Assembly: GCF_013408685.1 (NCBI RefSeq)
Contig: NZ_JACBZY010000001.1
Coordinates: forward strand, 1,116,001 to 1,180,000
Source of the DNA: Schumannella luteola
GTDB lineage: Bacteria > Actinomycetota > Actinomycetes > Actinomycetales > Microbacteriaceae
Length of the DNA stretch: 64,000 nucleotides
Direction: 5' to 3'
Below are positions 8,492 to 15,739 of the stretch, one piece after another. Position 1 is the first letter of the stretch; every line of letters starts with the position of its first letter. The notes below the pieces were generated by a model. That model was not told the origin of the DNA. It saw only the letters and a list, made by a program, of their open reading frames with translations, and searched no databases. The position numbers were made by a program, and so were the translations under genes.

Positions 8492-9960
8492 GCGCTGAAC
8501 GGCGCCGTGCGGATGCCGAAATGGTCGCGCAGGGCGGTCGCGGCGGCGTACCAGCCGTTCATCCCGTGCGTCGACGGACCGGGCGGGGTCGCCGCTGAGC
8601 CGAGGTAGAGCCCCGCGACCGGGGTGCGCCACGGCGCGCGCGATAGCACGGGCCGCGCGATCAGCTGCGGCACCGTCACGGCGCCGCCCATCATCTCGCC
8701 GCCCGGATCGTTCGGGTTCTCGAGCGCGAGCTGCGCCGCCGAGCGGTGCGCGCTGGCGAGGATCGTGTCGCGGAATCCCGGGGCGAAGCGCTCGATCTGC
8801 GCCGTGATCGTCTCGGTGAGGTCGGCATCCGACCCCGCCGGCACGTGCGTGTAGGCCCACACCGTGTGCTGGCCCTCGGGCGCGCGCGAGGGGTCGATCA
8901 CGGTCGGCTGGGTCAGCAGCACATAGGGGTTCGAGGGGATGCGGCCGGCCGCCACCTCGGCCTCGGCCGCCGCGATCTCGGTGCGGGTTCCGCCCAGGTG
9001 CACGGTCGGGGCGGCGCCGACCCGCGCGTCCGCCCAGGGGATCGGCGCGCTCGTCGCGAAGTCGATCTTCGCGACGCCGTCGCCGCGGCGGTAGCGGCCG
9101 AGCGCGCGGCGATAGCCCGCCGGCAGCTTCTCGCCCGCGTACGACGCGAGGAACTCGGGGCTCGTGTCGAGGATCGTGACGCGGCTCGGCTCGATGTCGG
9201 CGGGGCTCGCGACGTGCTCGCCGAGACGGATCGTGCCGCCGCGCTCCGTGAAGTCGGCGGCGAGAGCGTCGGCGATCGCCTGCGAGCCGCCGATCGGAAC
9301 CGGATAGCCGACCGTGTGCCCGAAGGCGGCGAGCAGCAGGCCGGCGCCGGCGGCGCCGAGCGTGTTCAGTCGGGCGACCGTGTGAGCGGCGGTTCCCGCC
9401 GAGAGGGCCGCGCCGGCCTCGGTCGCGAAGCCGAGGCGACCGGGCGTCGCGCCGCGACCCTGCGCATCCACGCCGCCGAAGGCCGCGAGACGCAGCGCGC
9501 GCGTGCCGAACAGCCGCGCCGCGGTCGGGTCGCTCGGCCAGCGCAGCAGCGGTCCGCCGGTCAGCGCCTGCACACCGGCGAAGTGCTCGACGAGAGGTTC
9601 GACGAAGCGTCGCCATCCGGGTCCGTCGGGGCCGAGCTCGTCGACCGTGCGGTCGAGGTCGAGGTAGGCGATCGCGGCGTCGCGGCCGTCGAGCGGATGC
9701 GCGTACGACGCGTCGGGGATCGCGAGCGGCACGCGGTGCTCGAGCCCCCAGGCCCGGAAGAACGGCGACGCCAGCGCGCCCGGATGCACGGCCGAGCAGA
9801 CGTCGTGCACGAAGCCGGGCAGGGTCAGCTCGGCCGACGACATGCCGCCTCCGACGCGGCCGGCGCGCTCGATCAGCTGCACCTCGAGACCCGCCGCGGC
9901 CAGGGTGACGGCGGCGGCGAGGCCGTTCGGTCCAGCGCCGACCACGGTCGCGTCGATCAT
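8488..9960 (-). CDS. FAD-dependent oxidoreductase, phytoene desaturase (CrtI)-like
   Basis: A 490-residue flavoprotein of the CrtI/NAD(P)-binding Rossmann superfamily. The dinucleotide-binding motif VVGAGPNGLAAAVTLAAAG begins at residue 6 and continues into RVGGGMSS. The C-terminal FAD-contact motif is GLYLGSAATPPGPSTHGMNGW. The middle has AVHPGALASPFF and the substrate-region PIGGSQAIADAL. It resembles actinobacterial proteins annotated as phytoene dehydrogenase-like, or the PYROXD2 family, rather than a true CrtI; no crtB or crtE is nearby. The start is ATG at 9960, directly before the Rossmann strand; the longer upstream frame has no homology features. The natural substrate is unknown. Confidence 0.82.
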   Translation of the reverse strand: MIDATVVGAGPNGLAAAVTLAAAGLEVQLIERAGRVGGGMSSAELTLPGFVHDVCSAVHPGALASPFFRAWGLEHRVPLAIPDASYAHPLDGRDAAIAYLDLDRTVDELGPDGPGWRRFVEPLVEHFAGVQALTGGPLLRWPSDPTAARLFGTRALRLAAFGGVDAQGRGATPGRLGFATEAGAALSAGTAAHTVARLNTLGAAGAGLLLAAFGHTVGYPVPIGGSQAIADALAADFTERGGTIRLGEHVASPADIEPSRVTILDTSPEFLASYAGEKLPAGYRRALGRYRRGDGVAKIDFATSAPIPWADARVGAAPTVHLGGTRTEIAAAEAEVAAGRIPSNPYVLLTQPTVIDPSRAPEGQHTVWAYTHVPAGSDADLTETITAQIERFAPGFRDTILASAHRSAAQLALENPNDPGGEMMGGAVTVPQLIARPVLSRAPWRTPVAGLYLGSAATPPGPSTHGMNGWYAAATALRDHFGIRTAPFSA

Positions 9961-10084
9961 GCCTGTGCTGCTCCCCGGGTCGTGCGCGACGCTGCGTGAT
10001 CGCGTCGCGCTTCCAGAGTAGACGTCACGTCCTGCCGGGCGGATGCGTGCGGCGGCGGGCGGCGGGCGGCGACCGGTGGCCGCG

Positions 10085-10810
10085 TCAGGCGGGGTCGATG
10101 AGCGTGCGGTCGGCCGGGTCGACGGCACGCGAGTTGTTGACGCGACGGTCGACCTCGTGGGTGCGCACGGTGCCGGCGACCTGCTCGCTCGAGGCGAGCA
10201 GCGCATCCACCAGGGCCTCGGTCTCGGCGCCGGCCGTGAGCTTGGCGGGGCTCAGCCACTCGTCGCGCAGCTCGGGCGTGACGAAGGCGGGCATGCGGTC
10301 GTGCACTTCGCCGCTCGCGTCGCGGGCCTCGCGGGTGATGATCGCGGCTGAGAGCTGCCATTCGCCGTCGACCTTGCGCACCGTGCAGAGGCCGGCTGCG
10401 GCGAGCAGGGGCGCGCTCGCATCCGTGCCCGGCTCGGCACCGGCGTGGATGAACCAGGGCGTCTTCGCGTTCTTCTCGCCGGTCCACTCGTAGTAGCCGC
10501 GCATCGGCACGATCACGCGGTGCGCGGCGAAGGCGCCCTTCCACATGCCGTTCGTCGCGACGGTCTCGATGCGGGCGTTGAACTGGGGCCGGGTGTGGTT
10601 CGTGATGAACGAGGGATGGAAGTCCCACGCGGCCTGCTCGACCGTGCGGGTGACCTGGCCGTCGCTGTGCGCGCGCTCGCGCACCACCGGGATCGCCTCG
10701 GTCGGCGCGATCGAGTACGACACCGACCAGTCGCGGAAGTCATTGCCGTCGAGCACGAACTCCTCGATGAGGTCGTTCGTCTCCTTGTCCATCGCGAAGC
10801 GCCCGCACAT
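10085..10810 (-). CDS. SRAP/YedK family abasic-site DNA-protein crosslinking protein
   Basis: A 241-residue SRAP domain protein (SOS response-associated peptidase, YedK/HMCES family). These proteins shield abasic sites in single-stranded DNA by forming a thiazolidine link through the N-terminal Cys. All signature residues are visible: MCGRF with Cys2, NARIET (Asn78 and Glu82), GYYEW with Glu108, and HDRMP with His170. Length fits the family. The ATG at 10810 is fixed by the requirement for Cys2 right after the start. It stands as a single gene; no LexA-type box was identified upstream. Confidence 0.93.
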   Translation of the reverse strand: MCGRFAMDKETNDLIEEFVLDGNDFRDWSVSYSIAPTEAIPVVRERAHSDGQVTRTVEQAAWDFHPSFITNHTRPQFNARIETVATNGMWKGAFAAHRVIVPMRGYYEWTGEKNAKTPWFIHAGAEPGTDASAPLLAAAGLCTVRKVDGEWQLSAAIITREARDASGEVHDRMPAFVTPELRDEWLSPAKLTAGAETEALVDALLASSEQVAGTVRTHEVDRRVNNSRAVDPADRTLIDPA

Positions 10811-10943
10811 GCGGGCAGGCTACGCCGGGCCACCGACATCGAGGCGTGGGTCCAGGATGTCGGCGGCGATCGATACGGTGGAGCCACCGGCCACTGATTC
10901 CGCATCAGTTTGCAAGCTTTCAGTGCTCATTTCGCAGTCAAAC

Positions 10944-10972
10944 TTGGATATGGCGACGGAATGAGTCAGAAT
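10944..10972 (+). promoter_or_regulatory. Candidate sigma70-like promoter for the amine oxidase gene
   Basis: TTGGAT (10944-10949) and CAGAAT (10967-10972) are separated by exactly 17 bp in an unusually A/T-rich patch (about 10900-10980). They lie about 120 bp upstream of the monoamine oxidase start. The placement is plausible but untested. Confidence 0.4.
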
Positions 10973-11093
10973 CGACGCTGAGCGCGGCCGTGTCCCCGTC
11001 CGGTCGCGCGGTCCCGTCCACGTCCTGACTGCTCGCTCGAGCCGCTCCGCGCGCTCGAGCCGGCGGCCGCATCCACCCTCCGGAGGAACCCAC

Positions 11094-12500
11094 ATGGCCA
11101 GCGCGAACCGCATCGAGCGCGACGTCGTGATCATCGGCGCCGGAGCATCCGGCCTCACCGCCGCGAACGCGCTGCGCGACGCCGGCCACAGCGTGGTCGT
11201 GCTCGAGGCCCGCGACCGCGTCGGCGGCCGACTCTGGACCCGCGAGATCGACGGCGCGACCCTCGAGATCGGCGGCCAGTGGGTCTCGCCCGACCAGGAC
11301 GCGCTGATCGACACCCTCGCCGAGCTCGGCCTCGAGACCTACTCGCGCTACCGCGAGGGCGACAGCGTCTACGTCGCCGCCGACGGCACCCGCACGCGCT
11401 TCACCGGCGAGATCTTCCCGGTCGCCCCCGAGACCGCCGCCGAGATCGAGCGCCTCATCGCGCTGCTCGACGGCCTCGTGGCCGAGGTCGACCCGGCCGC
11501 CCCGTGGGATCACCCGCGCGCCGCCGAGTACGACCAGGTGTCGTGGAAGCAGTGGCTCAGCGAACAGACCGACGACGTCGAGGCGCGCGACAACATCGCC
11601 CTGTACATCGCCGAGGCGATGCTGACCAAGCCCTCGCACGCCTTCTCGCTGCTGCAGGCGCTGCTCATGGCCGCCTCGGCCGGGAGCTTCAGCCACCTGG
11701 TGGATGCCGACTTCATCCTCGACAAGCGCGTCGTCGGCGGGCTGCAGCAGGTTCCGCTCAAGCTCGCCGAGCGTCTCGGCGACGACGTCATCCTGAACGC
11801 CGCGGTGCGTCGACTCGAGTGGACGGGCGGGGCGGATGCCTCGGGTGCTGACGGCACGCCGATCCAGGGTGTCGTGGCTTACGCCGACGGCGGGATCGAG
11901 GTCGCCGCCCGGCGCGCGATCGTCGCGCTGCCGCCGAACCTGTTCGAGCGCATCGACTTCCAGCCCGCGCTGCCGCGTCTCGTGCAGCAGGCGCACCAGC
12001 ACCTCTCGCTCGGCCTCGTCATCAAGGTGCACGCCGTCTACGCGACGCCGTTCTGGCGCGAGCAGGGGCTCTCGGGCACCGCGTTCAGCCCTTACCGGAT
12101 CGTGCACGAGGCCTACGACAACAGCTACGACGGCGACCCGCGCGGCACCCTCGTCGGCTTCGTCAGCGACCAGAAGGCCGACGACGTGTTCTCGCTGCCG
12201 GCCGAGGAGCGCAAGGCGCGCATCCTCGCCTCGCTCGCCGACTACTACGGCCCCGAGGCGCTCAGCCCCGAGGTCTACTTCGAGTCGGACTGGGCGGCCG
12301 AGGAGTGGACGCGCGGCGCCTACGCCGCGAGCTACGACCTGGGCGGGCTCAGCCGCTACGGCGCGCACCAGACCACGCCGGTGGGCCCCATCCACTGGTC
12401 GTGCAGCGACTTCGCGCCCGAGGGCTACCAGCACGTGGATGGCGCGATCCGCCTCGGCCGCACGACCGCGGCGGCGATCGCCGAGCAGCTGCGCGGGTGA
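11094..12500 (+). CDS. Flavin monoamine oxidase family protein
   Basis: A 468-residue FAD-dependent amine oxidase that oxidises an amine to an aldehyde, giving ammonia and H2O2. The Rossmann motif VIIGAGASGLTAANALRDAG (Gly15, 17 and 20) leads into EARDRVGGRLWT, the GG doublet of the MAO family. GGQWVSPDQ follows (about 60-68). The C-terminal FAD-binding end has HWSCSDFAPEGYQHVDGAIRLG (about 432-453). It is closest in style to bacterial putrescine or other monoamine oxidases; the substrate cannot be told from sequence. The Cys in WSCSD is in the region where eukaryotic MAO attaches FAD covalently, but equivalence is uncertain. A strong RBS (GGAGGAAC, 7 bp before ATG) fixes the start. It appears monocistronic. 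Confidence 0.88.
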   Translation: MASANRIERDVVIIGAGASGLTAANALRDAGHSVVVLEARDRVGGRLWTREIDGATLEIGGQWVSPDQDALIDTLAELGLETYSRYREGDSVYVAADGTRTRFTGEIFPVAPETAAEIERLIALLDGLVAEVDPAAPWDHPRAAEYDQVSWKQWLSEQTDDVEARDNIALYIAEAMLTKPSHAFSLLQALLMAASAGSFSHLVDADFILDKRVVGGLQQVPLKLAERLGDDVILNAAVRRLEWTGGADASGADGTPIQGVVAYADGGIEVAARRAIVALPPNLFERIDFQPALPRLVQQAHQHLSLGLVIKVHAVYATPFWREQGLSGTAFSPYRIVHEAYDNSYDGDPRGTLVGFVSDQKADDVFSLPAEERKARILASLADYYGPEALSPEVYFESDWAAEEWTRGAYAASYDLGGLSRYGAHQTTPVGPIHWSCSDFAPEGYQHVDGAIRLGRTTAAAIAEQLRG

Positions 12501-12502
12501 CG

Positions 12503-12519
12503 GCGGCGCCGCGCGCCGC
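12503..12519 (+). terminator. GC hairpin after the amine oxidase gene
   Basis: GCGGCGC-CGC-GCGCCGC is a 7-bp stem with a 3-nt loop immediately after the stop codon. A run of GGGGC units (about 12520-12541) follows. It is probably a U-less terminator; the G-run could also fold into a G-quadruplex. Confidence 0.35.
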
Positions 12520-12662
12520 GGCGGGGCGGGGCGGGGCGGGCCACGGTGGGCGGGACGACTCCGCCGCGCCCGGTCGCGTGACGCCCTGTGGAGGGCTGTC
12601 GGCGGAGCCGCGCGATTCGCGGGAAGATTGTCCTGACAGCACGGAGCAGGGAGCGATCACGG

Positions 12663-13538
12663 ATGCGGTTCATCGTCGGGTACACGAGCACGCCGACCGG
12701 GCGGGACGCCCTGGCGCTCGGCATCCGGCTGGCCCGCGCCGCGCGCGCCCAGCTCGACCTCGTGCTCGTCGTCAACCTGCCCGAGCGCGACGCCGCAGCC
12801 GACTCCCCGGCCGACGACGAGTACAGCCGCAAGCTGCGCGCGACCGCGCAGCAGTGGCTCGACGACGCGGCCCGCAGCATCCCCGCCGGCGTCGAGTTCG
12901 CGACGCACCTCGTCGACGCCGAGTCGTTCGCCGAGGGCCTGCTCGACGCCGCGCGTGACCTCCGCGCCCGCTTCCTCGTGATCGGCGCCGCGCACGGCGG
13001 CCTGCTCGGGCGCATCGCCGCGGGCAGCGTCGCCGGCGCCCTGCTGCACTCGGCCGAGGTGCCGGTCGTGCTCGCCCCGGCCGGATGGGCGACCCGCCCC
13101 AGCGCCGTCGACGAGCCGATCAGTCGCATCAGCTGCGCCATCGGGGCCCGCGTGGGCGCCGCCCACCTGCTCGACGAGGCCCTCGGCGTCGCCCGCCGCG
13201 TCGGCGCGCCGCTGCGGCTCGTCTCGCTCGTCGGACTCGACCAGGACGACGGCACCGCCCGCCCCGACGCGCTCGAGGCCGGACGCCGGCACGCCGAGAC
13301 CCTGCTGCAGGCCGCGACCGAGCAGCTGCCCTCCGATATCGAGGTCAGCACGGATGTCGCGGTCGCGAGCGGCGTCGAGGCGGCCGTCGCCGCGATCGAC
13401 TGGGACCCCGCGGAGGTCGTGCTGCTCGGCTCGAGCCGCCTCGCCTCCCCGCGCCGCCTCTTCCTCGGGTCGACGGCCGCGCAGATGCTGCGCGAGCTGC
13501 CGGTGCCGGTCGTCGTGGTGCCCAGCGCGGCGCGCTGA
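12663..13538 (+). CDS. Universal stress protein, two tandem Usp domains
   Basis: A 291-residue cytoplasmic protein with two UspA folds (about 1-145 and 155-291). The nucleotide-binding loops are GAAHGGLLGRIAAGS in domain 1 and GSSRLASPRRLFLGS in domain 2. The family pattern is G-2x-G-9x-G-(S/T); the second Gly is replaced by His in domain 1 and Arg in domain 2, so ATP binding may be altered. The start is ATG at 12663 with GGGAG upstream; the longer reading from 12588 begins in sequence with no family similarity. Tandem Usp proteins of this size are common in actinobacteria and are linked to dormancy, hypoxia or general stress. No operon partner is seen. Confidence 0.85.
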   Translation: MRFIVGYTSTPTGRDALALGIRLARAARAQLDLVLVVNLPERDAAADSPADDEYSRKLRATAQQWLDDAARSIPAGVEFATHLVDAESFAEGLLDAARDLRARFLVIGAAHGGLLGRIAAGSVAGALLHSAEVPVVLAPAGWATRPSAVDEPISRISCAIGARVGAAHLLDEALGVARRVGAPLRLVSLVGLDQDDGTARPDALEAGRRHAETLLQAATEQLPSDIEVSTDVAVASGVEAAVAAIDWDPAEVVLLGSSRLASPRRLFLGSTAAQMLRELPVPVVVVPSAAR

Positions 13539-13569
13539 GCCCACTCACTCGCACTCGCGGACCCCGCCC

Positions 13570-13594
13570 GGCGCGGGCGGCATCCGCCCGCGCC
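13570..13594 (+). terminator. Perfect 11-bp hairpin after the Usp gene
   Basis: GGCGCGGGCGG (13570-13580) and CCGCCCGCGCC (13584-13594) form a perfect stem around a CAT loop, 32 bp after the Usp stop. It is a strong hairpin without a U-tract. Confidence 0.5.
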
Positions 13595-13705
13595 CCGCGC
13601 GTTCACCTTCGCGACACCTGCCGTCCGCACGGCCTCGGCACAGTGGCTGACATCCCCAGCCCAGAGGTGCGTGCTCGTGCGCGTGCCCGGACCGAGAGAG
13701 AGCCC

Positions 13706-15601
13706 GTGCTGCGCATGCTCATCCGCGCCGTCGGAGCCGCCGCGATCGCGACCGCCGTCGGCGGCGCCGCCCTGATCGCCCCGGCCCCCGCCAACGCCGC
13801 CGTCCCGTCGACCACTGACATCCCCGCCGCCTCCTGCGCGGCCGGCGGCTCCGTCACCGACCCGTACCTGTGCGCCCCCGTCGACAGCCTGCTCGACGTG
13901 CGCATCGGCGATGTGCGCCCCACGCAGCCGTCGCTCGGCTACGACGAGGTGTTCTACAAGCTCGGCCGCTACGAGCAGGGCGTCGCCACCCAGGACCCGT
14001 ACGGCAAGAGCTTCGGCGACTGGTGCGAGGCGAACGGCCAGGACGACGTCGCGACCGCGGCGGCCGGCGCCACCCTGCACGACCCCTCGACCTTCACCTG
14101 CACGATCGCGAAGGGCGCCGAGACGACCAAGTCGATCGCCGCGATGAAGACGGTCGTGATCGGCCCCGGCGGCATCCCCTACCTCACTGACGGCCACCAC
14201 ACGCTGACGTCGTTCGCCGAGACGCTCGACGGCGGACTCGACCTGCACGTGCGCCTGCGCGTGCTCGGCAACCTCAGCGGGCTCAGCGAAGCCGACTTCT
14301 GGTCGACCATGCAGGCCAACAAGTGGGTGTGGCTGAAGGACGTGAACGGCGACGACATCACGCCGAACGACCTGCCCAACGGCGTCGGCCTGGCGAACTT
14401 CGACAACGACCCGTACCGCAGCATCCTCTACTTCGGTCGCGACATCGGCTACACCGCCGGCACCATCCCGTTCCAGGAGTTCTACTGGGGCGAGTGGCTG
14501 CGCAGCCGCACCGACATCGACGTGAAGGGCTGGGATCAGACCGACCCCGCCGCCACCCTCGCGCTGGTGAAGAAGATCACCGAGGCGCAGGTCGCCCTTC
14601 CCGACGACCAGGTCATCGCGGGCGGGTTCACCGCGAAGGAGCTCGGCAAGCTGGCTCAGTGGAACGACGGCAAGAAGCCGACGGGCGGCGAGTTCGACAA
14701 GCTGTCGAAGCCGTACTCCGACAAGAAGCCGGGCAAGGTCGCGCACATGACGCACTACCTCGCGGCGCCGCGTCCCCTCACCGCCCCGACCACGCCGGCG
14801 GCTCCGACCGCGGCTGTCGGCCCCGAGTCGGCGACCGACGTGTCGGTCATCTGGTCGGTTCCGGCATCGGGTCGCCCGCTCAGCTACACCGTGAAGCTCA
14901 GCCCGGTGGATGACGGCGCCGGCTCGCAGAGCTACGCCGAGACCGTCGACGGCAACGCCGACATCCACCTCTTCACCGGCGTGAAGCCGGGCGCCTACAC
15001 CGCCACGATCACGGCGACGAACAAGATCGGCACCTCGCAGACCTCGCCCGCCTCGGCGCCGGTCACGATCGCCGACACGACCGAGCCCGGCACCCCCGGC
15101 GACCCGGCGACCGGCGACGAGAAGCTCGTCGTCACCGGCTCGCTCACCGCCGGCGGACGCGTCACGATCGACGGCAGCGGATTCCGCGCCGGCGCGGTCG
15201 TGACGATCGAGCTCCACTCCGACCCGGTCGTGCTCGGCACGGCGACGGCGAGCCCGCAGGGCGTGCTGAGCCTCAGCGCGACCATCCCGGCCTCGACGCC
15301 GGGCGGATCGCACACGGTCGTCGCGCTCATCGACGGCGTTCAGGTCGCCGGCCAGGCCGTGCAGATCGCCGCGGCCCCCGCCGCCGGCTCGGGCGCTGCG
15401 GGGTCGGCGGGAGCGGCTGCGGGCGACCCGGCCGCGCTGGCCTCGACCGGAGTCGACAGCCTGCCCGCCGCGGCGCTTGCCGCGCTCGCGCTGGCCGCCG
15501 GCGTCGTGCTCATGCTGCTGCGTCAGATCCGTCGCACCGGCCGCCGCCCCGGCGCCTCCGGTGCCGCGGGCTCGGCCTCGATCGACGGCACCGAGGTCTG
15601 A
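13706..15601 (+). CDS. Secreted ParB/Srx-fold protein with fibronectin-like region and LASTG sorting signal
   Basis: A 631-residue exported protein. GTG at 13706 is preferred because GAGAGAG lies 5-10 bp upstream; ATG at 13715 is the alternative. After a signal peptide (cleavage near ANAAVP) comes a ParB/Srx-like domain (about 55-330). It contains VRIGDVRPTQPSLGYDEVFYK, FGDWCEANGQ and the characteristic DGHHTLTSF (Asp162-His165). A fibronectin III-like module (about 365-455), an Ig-like module (about 475-555) and a Gly/Ala linker follow. LASTG (578-582) precedes a hydrophobic segment and RQIRRTGRR, matching the LAxTG signal of class E sortases. The protein is therefore probably anchored to the wall. 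The extracellular role of this ParB/Srx domain is not known. No sortase gene is in view. Confidence 0.8.
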   Translation: MLRMLIRAVGAAAIATAVGGAALIAPAPANAAVPSTTDIPAASCAAGGSVTDPYLCAPVDSLLDVRIGDVRPTQPSLGYDEVFYKLGRYEQGVATQDPYGKSFGDWCEANGQDDVATAAAGATLHDPSTFTCTIAKGAETTKSIAAMKTVVIGPGGIPYLTDGHHTLTSFAETLDGGLDLHVRLRVLGNLSGLSEADFWSTMQANKWVWLKDVNGDDITPNDLPNGVGLANFDNDPYRSILYFGRDIGYTAGTIPFQEFYWGEWLRSRTDIDVKGWDQTDPAATLALVKKITEAQVALPDDQVIAGGFTAKELGKLAQWNDGKKPTGGEFDKLSKPYSDKKPGKVAHMTHYLAAPRPLTAPTTPAAPTAAVGPESATDVSVIWSVPASGRPLSYTVKLSPVDDGAGSQSYAETVDGNADIHLFTGVKPGAYTATITATNKIGTSQTSPASAPVTIADTTEPGTPGDPATGDEKLVVTGSLTAGGRVTIDGSGFRAGAVVTIELHSDPVVLGTATASPQGVLSLSATIPASTPGGSHTVVALIDGVQVAGQAVQIAAAPAAGSGAAGSAGAAAGDPAALASTGVDSLPAAALAALALAAGVVLMLLRQIRRTGRRPGASGAAGSASIDGTEV

Positions 15602-15621
15602 CCCCGGGCCGCACTGCCGCC

Positions 15622-15670
15622 GGGATGCGCGGCTCGACCTCCCCGTGAGGCTCGAGCCGCGCATCCCTTT
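15622..15670 (+). terminator. Rho-independent terminator with 16-bp perfect stem
   Basis: GGGATGCGCGGCTCGA (15622-15637) and TCGAGCCGCGCATCCC (15652-15667) are perfectly complementary around a 14-nt loop, followed by TTT. It lies 20 bp after the LASTG-protein stop and is the clearest intrinsic terminator in the window. Confidence 0.85.
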
Positions 15671-15739
15671 CGAGTTCCCCCCCCATGGTCCGCGCCCGGG
15701 CGTCACGGACGCGAAACCTGGGCGGGCTAGCCTCGGGGC

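Noticed and set aside
8488-9960. True carotenoid phytoene desaturase (crtI) with a carotenoid cluster
   Set aside because: The Rossmann and C-terminal motifs fit the wider superfamily, but no phytoene synthase, GGPP synthase or lycopene cyclase lies nearby.
10820-11314. Minus-strand gene in the SRAP/amine oxidase gap
   Set aside because: It overlaps the amine oxidase start and its promoter-like region, and the protein has no recognisable features.
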